Source: Citrus sinensis
Lineage: Eukaryota > Streptophyta > Magnoliopsida > Sapindales > Rutaceae
Direction: 5' to 3'
Length of the DNA: 64,000 nucleotides
Assembly: GCF_022201045.2 (NCBI RefSeq)
Contig: NC_068564.1
Coordinates: 3,658,001-3,722,000, forward strand
This document shows, one piece after another, positions 10,137 through 20,938 of this stretch. The position numbers were made by a program, and so were the translations under genes. Under the pieces are notes generated by a model, which did no database searches, was not told the origin of the DNA, and saw only the letters and a program-made list of their open reading frames with translations. Numbering within the stretch: position 1 is the first letter of the stretch; the number at the start of each line of letters is the position of its first letter.

Positions 10137-11170
10137 TTGTCTTTGTCTAGACGAGCAGGTTCCGGCTTTGCTCATGGTTTTGCCACACGCTTTTGAAGAT
10201 TCTTCAATGCCTAGGATTCGGCTCGCCTTCGCGCGGTCGAGCAGATCCTGGCATGCTTGGCATCTGTCTCGCCATAAAACAGGCTGTGAGACTTGGTGAG
10301 CCTTTGCATGCCTCAGGAATTTCTTCGAATGCTTTGGAGTCTGCTCGCCTTCTCGTGGTCGAGCAGATCCTGGCATGCTTGGCTTCTGTCTCGCCATAAG
10401 ACAGGCTTTGAGACTTTGTTGAGCCTTTGCATGATTTAGCGAATTCTTCGATGCTTGAGGATTCTGCTCGCCTTCACGTGGCCGAGCAGATCCTGGCATG
10501 CTTGGCTTCTGTCTCGCCATAAAACAGGCTTTGAGACTTGGTGAGCCTTTGCATGCCTCAGGAATTTCTTCGAATGCTTTGGAGTCTGCTCGCCTTCTCG
10601 TGGTCGAGCAGATCCTGGCATGCTTGGCTTCTGTCTTGCCATAAGACAGGCTTTGAGACTTTGTTGAGCCTTTGCATGCCTTTGATTCTTTAAGGATTGG
10701 GATGCTGCTCGCCTTCTCGTGGCCGAGCAGATCCTGGCATGCTTGGCTTCTGTCTCGCCATAAGACATGCTTTGAGACTTTGTTGAGCCTTTGCATGCCT
10801 TTGATTCTTCAAGGATTGGGATTCTGCTCGCCTTCTCGTGGCCGAGCAGATCTTGGCATGCTTGGCTTCTGTCTCGCCATAAGACAGGCTTTGAGACTTG
10901 GCGAGCCTTTGCATGCCTCAGGAATTTCTTCGAATGCTTTGGAGTCTGCTCACCTTCTCGTGGTCGAGCAGATCCTGGCATGCTTGGCTTCTGTCTCGCC
11001 ATAAGACAGGCTTTGAGACTTTGATGAGCCTTTGCATGCCTTTGAATCTTCAAGGATTGGGATGCTGCTCGCCTTCTCGTGGCCGAGCAGATTCTGGCAT
11101 GCTTGGCTTCTGTCTCGCCATAAGACAGGCTTTGAGACTTTGATGAGCCTTTGCATGCCTTTGGGAATTT
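10137..11170 (-). repeat. Tandem array, about 8 units of about 120 bp
   Basis: The core GCTCGCCTTCTCGTGG recurs at 10221, 10343, 10466, 10588, 10707, 10826, 10948 (GCTCACC) and 11067, a spacing of 119-123 bp. Each unit also carries GAGCAGATCCTGGCATGC and TGTCTCGCCATAAGACAGGC. Two unit types differ in the segment before the core: one ends GAATGCTTTGGAGTCT, the other CAAGGATTGGGAT. The array lies between integrase and the 3' LTR, a place where Tat/Ogre-type elements often carry tandem repeats. Long minus-strand frames (for example 10436-11296) exist only because units near 120 bp keep the frame. Confidence 0.92.
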
Positions 11171-11309
11171 TCTCGGTTTCAAGCGAAAGAAATTCCTCGA
11201 CGTTCCATTAATGGCAGGATTCGACTTACATGAAATTGTTTGGACATAAAGCGTGAAAGATAAACGATAATGAGCATGAGCAAAAATAGCTTTCAAATGT
11301 GAACAAGTC

Positions 11310-12110
11310 TTACTGGAAGTATTTTCGGAGGTGTGCTGCGTTCCATGGGCGTTTCACCTCGTGGCCGTCCGTGCGAACCAGCTTGTAAGCTCCGGGTCCC
11401 GCTATCTGCTTGACTCTATATGGCCCTTCCCAATTCGGTCCCAGCACTCCTTGAGTCGAATCTTTGGTGCTCTGATTCACTCTTCTCAGTACCCAGTCTC
11501 CGACCCTGAATTGCCGTATGTTCACCTTCTGGTTATAATACCGAGCAACCCTCTGTTGGTAAATGACTGAGCGCTCGGCTGCTTGCTCCCTCCTTTCCGT
11601 TAGCAGATCAAGATTCAAACATATCTGCTCGTCGTTCTCCTGCTCATTGAAATGATTTGTCCGGTGTGTGGTCGTTCCTATCTCAGCCGGCACGACCGCT
11701 TCATGTCCGAAAGCCAAAGCGAACGGTGTCTCCCCAGTTGCGGTTTCGTGGGTTGTTCTGTATGCCCATAGCACACCTGACAGCTCGTCAACCCACGCAC
11801 CCTTTTTTGCTCCAAGCCTGGTTTTCAAAAGCCTCTTGATGGTCTTGTTGGCTGCTTCTACTTGTCCATTCGATTGAGGGTGAGCAGGCGAGCAATACTT
11901 CATCTCTATCCCGAGGTTCTGGCAGAAATCCCTGAAGCTGTGATTATCGAACTGCCTGCCATTATCCGTTACCAAGGCATAAGGGATCCCGTATCGACAG
12001 ACCAGGTTTCTCCACACGAAGTCTGTTGTTTTCTTCTCTGTGATCCTGCTAAGGGCTTCTACCTCTATCCACTTCGTGAAGTAATCTATGGCAACTATTG
12101 CATGTGTTGC
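11310..12110 (-). pseudogene. Retroviral-type integrase core and C-terminus, N-terminally truncated
   Basis: The frame runs from the deletion junction (ATHAIVAIDYFTKW) through VTDNGRQFDN and NGQVEAANKTIKRLLK to a C-terminal GPY/F-type module (GPNWEGPYRVKQI) and ends YFQ. The three catalytic acidic positions (D in IDYF, D in TDNG, E in QVEAAN) are present. The N-terminal zinc-binding domain, RNase H, RT and protease are absent. There is no start codon of its own in the upstream part; the first Met of the open frame is at 12017. It is a remnant of a gypsy pol gene, not a working enzyme on its own. Confidence 0.9.
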
Positions 12111-12493
12111 CTTAACTCTGTTTCCTCTGCATTCACCACCCCGTCGTCCTCGTCACCAGTCTGTCTTGCCGGGGACTGCTCTCTTTCTCTATGAAATTCT
12201 CCCCGCAGAGGTACGTTACCTCTCTCACCACCAAATCTCCCAGTGGTTTGACTTCTCTCCGCACTATCAGGACCTGGTGCCACTCCACCGCCTCTCACCC
12301 TTCCCTCTTGGGTTACCCTTCGCTCGCTCCGCAGCTCATGCAGAATGGTTGTCAATGTCTCCATCTGCTTTTCCATCCGTTCCATCCGGTCGAACATGAC
12401 TTTTTCCCGTGCTTCACTGACTATCTCCCTCAGCGTCACGGAATCGTTAAGCCTCCTATCACCCCCTTGTGCACTACTTCCTCCTGTCTCCAT
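12095..12493 (-). pseudogene. gag N-terminal fragment of the Tat-like element
   Basis: 132 residues from ATG 12493 (METGGSSAQGGD...). It has a heptad-like segment MERMEKQMETLTTILHELR and a polar Arg/Gly/Glu-rich tail. The frame stops at 12095 because the deletion junction fuses it out of frame to integrase; both read the same bases around GGCAACACATGC (12100-12111). The capsid and nucleocapsid parts are missing. Its place just after the PBS supports the gag assignment. Confidence 0.75.
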
Positions 12494-12550
12494 TGCTTTT
12501 CACTTGCTTCACCCCTCTTCTTGCTATCAACAGAAGCTTTTTGCTCTCAT

Positions 12551-12570
12551 CCCCACAGACGGTGCCAAAA
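12551..12570 (-). other. Primer-binding site of the Tat-like element
   Basis: The minus strand reads TTTTGGCACCGTCTGTGGGG immediately inside the 5' LTR. Closely related PBS sequences (TGGCGCCGTCTGTGG) occur in plant Tat-type gypsy elements. I do not assign the primer tRNA. Confidence 0.7.
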
Positions 12571-13386
12571 TGTTGATGCGGGATTCTGGTTGTCCTCGTT
12601 TTATGACCAGGGTCTCTGCTCGATCAACTTCACCTCGACCAGGATCTCTCCTCGTAAAGCTTCTTCTCCAGAGGTTCCTACGCACACAGACAGGTCAGAG
12701 TACGCCGGTTGTTTTCCCGGCGCAAACCCTCCGACGCTCAAGTCAGATATGAAGGTTCGGGGAACGCTTGCCACAAATCTTATGGCTGTTAGGTTGTTTT
12801 CTCTCTTTTAGAATTTCTTTTCTAATCTAAAAAATGCTAACCTATTTACCTTCGTTGGCTACCTTTTTATAGGCTTCCTCTGAATCCCAGTTTTCCGCTT
12901 TCTTCGAGACGGTACGGGACTCTGACTGCCGCGTTATGGGCAAACGTGGGATCTTGCGTGTTACGCCACGGTTCTGGGGAAAGCGTGGCTGTCGTGGTTT
13001 TGTGAGATCTTGTTTCCGCTTTTTTGGGGGACGGTATGGGACTCCGACTGCTGCGTTATGCTGCGTTATGGGCAAACGTGGGATCTTGCGTGTTACGCCA
13101 CGATTCTGGGGAAAGCGTGGCTGTCGTGCCTAGATTCTCGGGCTGGAGAGCATGCCTTGCCAACTGCCGTCGACCGGGTCTCCTCGCCTCTCGACCTCTA
13201 GCCGGAATGGCCTTATGCCTCTTACAGGAAATTTGCCTCGCGGATGACGTGCTCGTGGACGAGCAGGATATTTCTGCTCCTGTTCCCCCGCGCACCAGGC
13301 TTTTACGGAACACACCGGTTCGCAGAACTCTGCCATCAGATATCTGCTCACCATGCCTGGTCTCGTCGTCGTATTTCTCCCAAACA
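12571..13386 (-). repeat. 5' LTR of the Tat-like element
   Basis: 816 bp, nearly identical to the left LTR and with the same internal duplication. It is directly followed by the AAACA target copy at 13387-13391. Confidence 0.92.
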
Positions 13387-13396
13387 AAACACATTG

Positions 13397-14830
13397 AGAA
13401 ATTGCACAAGTTTGTGAAAGTGTCATCCATTTGATTAATATTTAAGTATATTGCACGTGACTAACAATAAACTCCACATTTTTTTTCCCTTAACCATCGC
13501 GTTTTAGTTATTGAACCTCTGATTTTATGATTCCCTCGAATCAGTGGCTAAGTAGTCTTTAAACGAGATGCTTGCTCCCTATTTTCAGGGAGAAATACCT
13601 ACAACATGAATGTTTAAATGAATTTACAAACAACTTAACAACCCCTTAATTTGATTAAACAAGCACAGCCTGGAGATAATCTTACATTAAAGGACTAACC
13701 TCAAGTTGATTAATCTTGAATTAGTAGTTGGTTAGTTTTGTAATTTACAAGTCCTTGCCTGTTTAATTCTCGTTGTGCAGTGAAAACAGAGATAATAAAA
13801 CTCCTTGCACATATTTCGAAATTCCAACATAATTATTCAATCATAATATGGATCATGGCAAGAATAGGAGCTGTTTGATACAAGTATCGAACTGTTCGAT
13901 GAATTGTCTCAATGAAGAAATACTCGGTGGGATAAGTTGGTATTTGAATTCTGGAACACAAGAGACACCAGCAAGGCCTGAGAATGAAGGTTCGTGAAGT
14001 TTCTAGAATCAGAGAGAAGATCAATGGACTGGACTGAGAAACAAGCGCTTAGGCTTTATTCTTTCTCTGCATTATATTCTTGCTTCTTGGTTCGGCTTTT
14101 AGTTCTCAGCAGATGTACACTTGCCTTGAATCTTGATGGGTTCTCTCTCTCATAATCCTGCGTGACTATTGTTGGGTCATTATGGGCCTGTTTATTTTGA
14201 TTGGCCTTTTTTATAGTCTTTGTTGACTTAATTTTTTTTTCAATTTTACTCCATAATTATGAGAGCCTCAAACTTTCATATGAATAAAGAACTTGAAGTG
14301 TAACTTTATGATAATATCCAAAAAGTAATCAAATAGAGACACCTTTTGTAAGATCTAGAGAGTATCATCAAAGCAAGAAACAAAGGAGAAAAAAATATAT
14401 ATATTGTAAATTGTAAAATTTCTACAGGAAGCAGACATTCTATTGACCAGTAGTACACAGTTGTACCTATTTTGTTTTCCGGCCAAAATCAGAGGGCCTA
14501 GGGGCTGTCAAAAATGGTGGGAACGTGCCTTTAGTAAATACAATGAGTAATAATAATAACAAACACATGTCATGTGCTTTACGTTTTATTTAATCAACCT
14601 ATAACTCCAATACACGTTACACTTTGTACCACTTGAGAATTTCTAAATAATGATTGTTTGAAAAATAAAAGTGTGGAGATGCAGTAATTGGAAAGAAATT
14701 CCATTGTATTTGCATTGACATTCTTTCGTAATGGTAGCCTACCTGAATGGGCGGGTCAATTACCTAAACTCTTCCAGAATCCCAAAAATCATGTGCTATT
14801 TAAATTATAAAATATGAATGAGCTCACAAA
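13397..14830. other. Intergenic DNA between PMEI copies
   Basis: The start is the displaced 3' flank of the PMEI pseudogene. The rest is AT-rich spacer with no gene, RNA gene or clear repeat that I can support. Confidence 0.5.
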
Positions 14831-14836
14831 ACCCTC

Positions 14837-14843
14837 TATAAAA
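14837..14843 (+). promoter_or_regulatory. TATA box of the 14936 PMEI gene
   Basis: TATAAAA in CCCTCTATAAAATC, 93 bp before the ATG. The related gene at 24074 has the same CCCTCTATAAA context. Confidence 0.75.
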
Positions 14844-14935
14844 TCAAAGCCTGCTTAGTCAATCCAACTCAGTTTTTCGGTTAATAGCAAATACTTAGTT
14901 ACTTTCAAGCTCTCTGCTATCTAAATTCTGAAAGC

Positions 14936-15523
14936 ATGGAAAAAATAGCCAGTTTCTTATTGCTACTCTGTGTTTTGTACATCACTACTAGCACGGCCAC
15001 AGCAGCAAGTGTTGACACAAGCTACGTGACGACCTCTTGCAAATCCACCACTTATCCTGCTCTCTGCATGCGGTCTCTCTCTGGTTACGCAAGAGTAATC
15101 CGCCGCAGCCCGCGGCAGATGTCACTTGTGGCCTTGTCCGTGAGCCTGTCCAGGACGAAGTCCGCATATTCATTTTTGACAAAACTGAAGAGATTCAAGA
15201 ACTTGAAGCCTAGGGAGTCTAGAGCAATTGCGGACTGCTTGGAATTAATGGATGACTCTGTGGACCGGCTCAGCAAATCGTTTCAGGAGATGAAGAACTT
15301 GGGCCGAGTCAAGAGTCGGGACTTTTTGTTTCACATGAGCAACGTTCAAACCTGGGCTAGTGCTGCTTTGACCAATGGTAACACTTGTCTTGATGAGTTT
15401 GCGGACAAGTCCATGAATGGTAAGGTGAAGGATTCGGTTACTGCTCAGGTTGCGAATGTTGTTCAGGTCACCAGCAATGCATTGGGACTCGTTAACCAGT
15501 TTGCTAATAATAATAGACAATGA
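14936..15523 (+). CDS. Pectin methylesterase/invertase inhibitor family protein
   Basis: 195 residues, single exon. Residues 1-24 form a signal peptide (LLLLCVLYITT core, cleavage likely near TATAAS), which sends the protein to the apoplast. The mature PMEI domain (PF04043 type) has the family's four cysteines at C35, C44, C101 and C141, expected to pair C35-C44 and C101-C141. Family landmarks include TSCKSTTYPALC, LKPRESRAIADCLELMDDSV, QTWASAALTNGNTC and TSNALGLVNQF. Members bind pectin methylesterases or acid invertases one to one and block them; the target cannot be told from sequence. Usual family length. The start is the first ATG after the TATA box and precedes the signal peptide. The second half is almost duplicated at 20939-21271. 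Confidence 0.93.
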   Translation: MEKIASFLLLLCVLYITTSTATAASVDTSYVTTSCKSTTYPALCMRSLSGYARVIRRSPRQMSLVALSVSLSRTKSAYSFLTKLKRFKNLKPRESRAIADCLELMDDSVDRLSKSFQEMKNLGRVKSRDFLFHMSNVQTWASAALTNGNTCLDEFADKSMNGKVKDSVTAQVANVVQVTSNALGLVNQFANNNRQ

Positions 15524-16228
15524 GACATGCCTTTGCGTTTTATATGGAGTATCAGTCAAAGTGTGCGTGAGGTTTTTTTTCTGTATTTTTTTTCAATTTG
15601 TATCCTCGTCATTTTCTCAGTTCATGGGATTGTTTTGAACATTATTGCCATGTGATACTTTGGTTTAGGCACTCACCACACATGGTCCTATTTTGGGCAT
15701 GTAAGTTATAGTATGTAAGTTGCAATGCCCCATACGTAAAAGAAATCAATATATACAACCGCATAATTATATTTACCCCACTTTGTTAATATTTATACTT
15801 TGTTTAGGCTTTATTTGGGACGGGCACTTGATCGAGTTGATGGCATGTCACGAAATGTTCTCATATTGCTTTGAATTTGGTAGATTTTGAAACTTTGTTA
15901 ATGATCCAACTATATGCCTGTTCTCTTTTTTAGCATTGGGAACCATTAACGATTGTCAAAGGGATTGATTTTTTAGGGGAGTATATGTACAAGTTTGAAG
16001 ATTAAAAAATTTACTGATTGCCAGAACAACTTCTACAGCCTCGGTAGCCATTTATGATTTGTGGGCAAATTTTGACAAAAATATAATTGTTATGGCCAAA
16101 TTTTGACAAAAACGTTGTTGGAAGTACTATAGCCAATCCGTGGAAATAATTGTTCAATGTGAAGATAATTATTCATTTGTTTGACATTTTTTAATTTTCA
16201 ACATGAGTTACCTCATAATAGCGAGCAA
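15189..16228 (+). repeat. Duplicated block, copy A (second half of PMEI plus 3' flank)
   Basis: From codon about 85 of the PMEI gene through about 700 bp of downstream DNA, this block matches 20939-21977 with scattered substitutions and short indels. Shared non-coding landmarks include GACGGGCACTTGATCGAGTT and the ending CATGAGTTACCTCATAATAG. Confidence 0.9.
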
Positions 16229-18240
16229 CGATGCTTTTCTTCAAAGAGACAACTTAATTCAAGCCAATGCCGATCTTCGCTCTCTCGCCTCTAGCTTATC
16301 GCCAAATAAACCACGTTGAAAGCTGCAGTGTTGGCCATGACTTCAATGCTACTTAAGAAGAGCAGAAAACTGTTGTTGCCTTATTGACTGGGGGACAAAT
16401 GTAAAAAAAAGAAACACCGTGAACGGCGAGTTGTCGTATCGAGGGTTTACTAAAGTAGATCTTAAAAAAGCACTAATAAATGTACTACCGCGGCTTCTCT
16501 TCTAATAGTAGGATGGCATCCGCTTGTTAAGATGCTCTACTTTTTTAGGATAAATATTCTTGTTAGTTTCTATAATTTAAAAAATAACTACAAAACGTTA
16601 ATATTGTATATGTTTTTTATGTGCTCATAATTTATCTATTATTTTAATACTTATTTAACTTAATTTTATGTTAAATTATATTTTATTATATTAATTTTTA
16701 TATTTTTTTATTTTATGAATAATTTGTGATTAAAAAATAAATAAATTAGAAGATTAAAGAAGAAATCTACTTGAAGGAATAAAAAATGAAAAGCAATAAA
16801 AAGATTATTTAATTGAAACAAATCAAGGAAGATTGAATTTAATCATCATGCATGTAATCACGTGGGGAAGCTTTGAATATTTGGTTGACAAATATGGCAT
16901 GCACGTGGAGAGCAGATATTGTGATCAATTGAGAAAGCAAATATTCTGGCATGGCTATTAATGGCAAGCATGTGCACGACTTGTGGAAGAGAATATTACT
17001 AAATGTAATAATTCAAACTTGGAATTAAAAAGAGGAGATTTGGCTTTTGTTTTTATTTCTTTCCATATAAGGTGTTAAAGGCCACAATTGAAGCATTATA
17101 AAGGGCACGGCTAGAAGCCGCAAGAGAAGAAGGGAACGGCCAAGCGGAAGCAACACAGGACCGAATTAAAAGAAGCAGCAGTCGCAAGAGATCCAGTGCA
17201 GGAGGTGAGATTAATTCATGAGTTTTTCTTTTTCTCTTCTCTATTTTCTTACTTAAATGTTTCCTACAATGTTTATGGATTTTTTTTATATTCCTAAGAA
17301 ATAATTTATTTTACTAGGGCTACGATGTAGCCTAATTATAAAATTTTAATTTCATAAATCTGTATTATTTTTAATTTATTATTTCATGGTTGAATGTTCA
17401 TTATTGTGCTTAATGCTTTTAAATACCTGACCAATATTTAAATGATTTGAGAATATATAATGTGACCGAGAAGAGATTTATGTATTTTTACCTTGTGTAA
17501 TGGATGCCATGAATTGAATGAAAGATAGAGATGTGCTAACGTGATTTGTACAATTTTTCTAAAAATTTTCGTGGAGTTTAATAAATCTTTGCATATTTAA
17601 ATTCACATAAAGATATATTGTGTTGATATGTGAAGATATTTTTGATATTACTCGAGAGAGAATATTGAAACAATTAGGGAAATTCACTGTCAATGTGGGT
17701 AATAAACTTTAATAGCATAGATAGAGGATTAAATTGAATTGGTTCTGGTGAAATTGAATGTCCTATCGTCTTAATCTCTTGGTGATTTCTATTATTGCGT
17801 GCATCTTTATTTAATTTTTAGTTATTTTATTTTATTTTATTTTAACTTTTTAAATCTAAATCCGCTTATTCGATTGTTCATTTTCATTAAAATCAACATT
17901 ATTTATAACTGAATGATAGTGAACGATGTTTAAATGTAAGGTTTTGATTTGGAGTCGTGGTAGCTTTGTAATGTAATTCATGTCCAATTCACATCTAGCT
18001 TGTGATTTGATAATACTAATCAATTTATATTATTATCACTCTCTGTTTTATCGGCAGCAGTTTTAATGTTGATTTTAGTCATTTCTTATTATTTGTTAGT
18101 TTTCATGTGATCTACGTTTCAACTTTTTAAGGAATATTGCAAGTATCTCTAAAAGTGGACATTGTTTCTTATGGAGGCATACATTTACATTTCAATATAA
18201 GATAATATATGTAAATTGTGCTCTTTTCACCATAAATATT
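16229..18240. other. Intergenic DNA, possible decayed LTR-type element
   Basis: No protein-coding gene is supportable. The stretch has the feel of a non-autonomous LTR element: a TATAAAG-like site near 17098, then GCTACGATGTAGCC (about 17320), then a long T-rich segment leading to TTATTGCGTGCATC near 17795. I found no paired LTR, PBS or target duplication, so this is only a suggestion. Confidence 0.3.
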
Positions 18241-18365
18241 GGTCAGGTTTGACAACATGACTGATGCGGCTCGAGTTGAGGAAATTTTAAGGAAAATACA
18301 TAAAGAGGGAAGAATTTGAAATAAAATTTCAAAAGTTCTTCTCTCTCGAGTTGAGCAACGAGAGT

Positions 18366-18804
18366 ATGATTTCAACTCTCTCTCCCGTCATGCTCCGCTG
18401 TAGTAGGCTGTTCGCTGATTCAATTGGCTCTGCCTCGCACTCTCTCAAAAACAACGCCAGGCTTGGCATGCTCGCATGTGCGAAACAGAGCAAGACAGGA
18501 CAAGCCGCCTCTGTCGAAAATCGGCGTCTGGCGGCGCAGAATAAGCAGATACAACTCGTCATTGCTTGCCTCTCATTCGTCGTTGTTACAAAATTCGTTC
18601 CAATAGCACGCGTGCTTGTCTCTTTTTCTGTTGGCTGCTCCGAGGCTAATTCCAAAACTAAAAGTTCTCCACCGAGAAAAAAAGAGGATCGCTGAATTGA
18701 TCCAATTTGGCATTACCGTGTTTGGTTTTCTGGAGAAAATGACGAACAAGAAAGCGACAGGGAAAAATGAGAAGGTGAAGAGCGAGAGTGACACTCAAAA
18801 CTAA
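18366..18804 (+). pseudogene. Unrecognised small membrane protein, frameshifted paralogue of 55992-56456
   Basis: The frame from ATG 18366 (MISTLSPVML) encodes a Ser/Arg-rich N-terminus, LACAKQSKTG, NRRLAAQNKQ and a hydrophobic segment LVIACLSFVVVTKFVP. Compared with the intact copy on the minus strand at 55992-56456, one extra T in the T run at 18623-18627 shifts the frame. The rest (LLAAPRLIPKLK, KKRIAELIQFGITVFGFLEK, and a Lys/Glu-rich tail) then continues in the next frame to 18804. The start codon and the 5' leader (ATTTGAAAT...ATTTCAAA context) are also shared with the intact copy. It could be a pseudogene, or the single-base difference could be an assembly error. Function is unknown. 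Confidence 0.7.
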
Positions 18805-19240
18805 GAAATTGGAGAATGTATATGATATTGAGTAACAAACAGATTGTAGTGAATGTTTACAGTGAAAGGTCACCGTCAAAGGTTGGAGACGATTATTTCA
18901 TTGAAATGAAATAAAATAAAACAATATTCTCATATTTTCAAATGAATTTTTACTTTTTATGATTCTGTTAAGTTTCTTCTCTCTCCATCCGTAACTAATT
19001 TTTAAATAAAAAAATTAATGGTTGTTTTTCATTTAATTAATTGATTAATATCCAAATCACCATTTGACTAAATAGAGTGAATCCAACGGCTGTGATTCAT
19101 TTCATTATTAAATAAAAACAATTTTGAAGGAATTGGAAACCTGTGAAACCCATCATGCTTTTGGTTTAGATTAAAAATATATAAATGAAGGGTTCCTCTA
19201 CGATGCTGTAATTTTTTTACAGTATCAATAATGTTTTAAT

Positions 19241-19273
19241 TGTGTACCATTGAATTTAATCAATGGTACACAA
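19241..19273. repeat. Short perfect palindrome, probably a MITE end or hairpin
   Basis: TGTGTACCATTGA and its reverse complement are separated by 6-7 A/T bases. The flanking sequence (ACAGTATCAATAATG) looks MITE-like, but no target duplication was found. Confidence 0.5.
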
Positions 19274-19840
19274 AATTTGTAGTAAAAAAATTAAAAACAA
19301 TGATAAACAGTTTGTTAACCGTGTAGAGAATTTTGTAAAATAATTATGACTACCGTTAGAGTTTGAAATAATTTCACTTAAATAGCATATTTTATTTAAA
19401 ATTATTTTTCAATCCTCCGTTAAATTTAAAATGTGATAACTTTTTTTAAAATAAATCTTCCAAAATTATTTACCATTAAGTATAAGATATAATAGTAGAT
19501 TATTTAACACAAATCAAATAAATAAGTTGTAATTGAAAATTTTATATATGATATAAAACTAATAAATAACAAAACTAAGTACATATACTTAAGTAAATGT
19601 TATAGTTATATCAATGAACTCATTGGTGAGATTGCTTGTAACATAAAAAAATACTTGATCACACATGTTTTAGTAAAAGTTAATATCGTATAGTAAAATA
19701 TTCTTTATTTTATATAATATTAAGGGTCATTGTATAATTTATCATGAATTATATATTATTTTTAACACCCATGTAATATACTTATTCTCTGAACTTTATG
19801 TTTATCTTTCAATTAATATTCTTACATGGTAGGAATTTTA

Positions 19841-20375
19841 AGTTTTACAAGCTTATATATTTTCATTTTATTTTCAAATATCACTTTGTTAATTTCATAA
19901 AAGTTAAATTTAATATATATTCCTAATGAGTTTTAGTTTATGAATCATAAAAGATTATTTTATTGATATCATTCGATTATAATTATAAAATTTTATGTTA
20001 CTAAGAGTCATTATTTTTGTTATGATAGTTAATAGTGACAATAAATAAAATATTGCCTTCAACAATATTTACGTGAGAAATAATGTAAAAGAAAATCTTT
20101 TATATTTTTATATTTTATTGAAATGGTAAGAAATTATCTAAACCTTATAAAATTTAACTTTCACAAGCTTGTTTTCATTTTATTTTCAAATGTCACTTTG
20201 TTAATTTCCTAAAAGTTAAATCTAACACATTTTCCTAATTAACTTTAGTTTATGAATCATGAAAGATTAGTTTATTGTTATTCTTTGATAGTAATTATAA
20301 AATTTTTATGTTACGAAGAGTCATTACTTTTATTATGATAATTAATAGTGACAATAAATAAAATATCAAATCAAA
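19841..20375. repeat. Diverged direct repeat, two copies of about 225 bp
   Basis: Copies at about 19841-20065 and 20151-20375 share CATTTTATTTTCAAAT, CACTTTGTTAATTTC, TTTAGTTTATGAATCAT and TTAATAGTGACAATAAATAA in the same order. No coding content. Confidence 0.8.
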
Positions 20376-20938
20376 TAATATTTAATGGACAAAATGTGGA
20401 AAAAAAATCATTGTATGTTTTATATTTCCATTATAAAGATATGGTTTGGGATACTTTAACTTAAAATTTTGACACAATATTTAAGCCACTAAAATCTCAT
20501 AGTCTAATGGTTGATATTGAAAGTCAAAGTAATATTTCATAATGTTATACCCTCCACCATTGAATTGCATGAAATAAATAGTTTAATTCTTTGTTAAAAA
20601 TTTAAATCAAAATATTTCTCACTCTATAGTTATATAGTATCTTTTTACTTTCTATCTCTCCCTCTGTTTCCATATTTCTTCATATTATTAGTTCTAGAGT
20701 TTTTCTTCTTTTAATATTTTTAATTTTTTATTTATGAAATACTTGCTGGATTGTAGTTTCTACTGATTTTTTTTTGGTGGGATATTTTAGCTATTTGTTG
20801 ATAGGTTTATGTTTAGGAGTTATATTGAAGAGTTCGGTGTTTAATATTAAGAACCAAGTAATTGGTAATGTTGAAAGAGAACACATGTTTAGGTGATACA
20901 TCAGTACAAATTGTAGCTTGAAATCAGTGCAATTGAAC

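Larger units (their letters stand above)
8986..13386 (-). mobile_element. Internally deleted Ty3/gypsy (Tat-like) LTR retrotransposon
   Basis: 4401 bp with two 816-bp LTRs (8986-9801, 12571-13386; TG..CA) and a perfect 5-bp target duplication AAACA (8981-8985 and 13387-13391). In minus orientation the order is 5' LTR (12571-13386), PBS (TTTTGGCACCGTCTGTGGGG), a gag N-terminus, an abrupt junction into the integrase core, an array of about 120-bp repeats, a purine-rich tract (reverse of 9802-9816) and the 3' LTR. Most of gag, protease, reverse transcriptase, RNase H and the integrase zinc-binding domain are missing. The element is GC-rich next to the surrounding DNA. The LTRs differ at about nine positions by eye (about 99% identical), so the insertion is recent. 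The Tat-like lineage is inferred from the PBS and the 3' repeat region; lineage confidence is moderate. Confidence 0.92.
18805..20938. other. AT-rich spacer with palindrome and a diverged direct repeat
   Basis: No gene. It contains a perfect inverted repeat TGTGTACCATTGA/TCAATGGTACACA around 19241-19273 and a direct repeat described separately. Its right edge is the abrupt start of PMEI-derived sequence at 20939. Confidence 0.6.

Noticed and set aside
10107..11296. Long frames across the 120-bp repeat array (up to 286 codons)
   Set aside because: They repeat the same MARQKPSMPGSARPREGEQ-like unit with frame changes. They are explained by the tandem repeat, not by a gene.
16229..18240. Full LTR retrotransposon between the duplicated PMEI blocks
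   Set aside because: The sequence style suggests one, but no second LTR, PBS or target duplication was found, so only a weak note is kept.
20918..20938. ATG 20918 as a new start for a short PMEI protein
   Set aside because: It lies in unrelated DNA outside the duplication, has no TATA box at a sensible distance that I could see, and gives no signal peptide.
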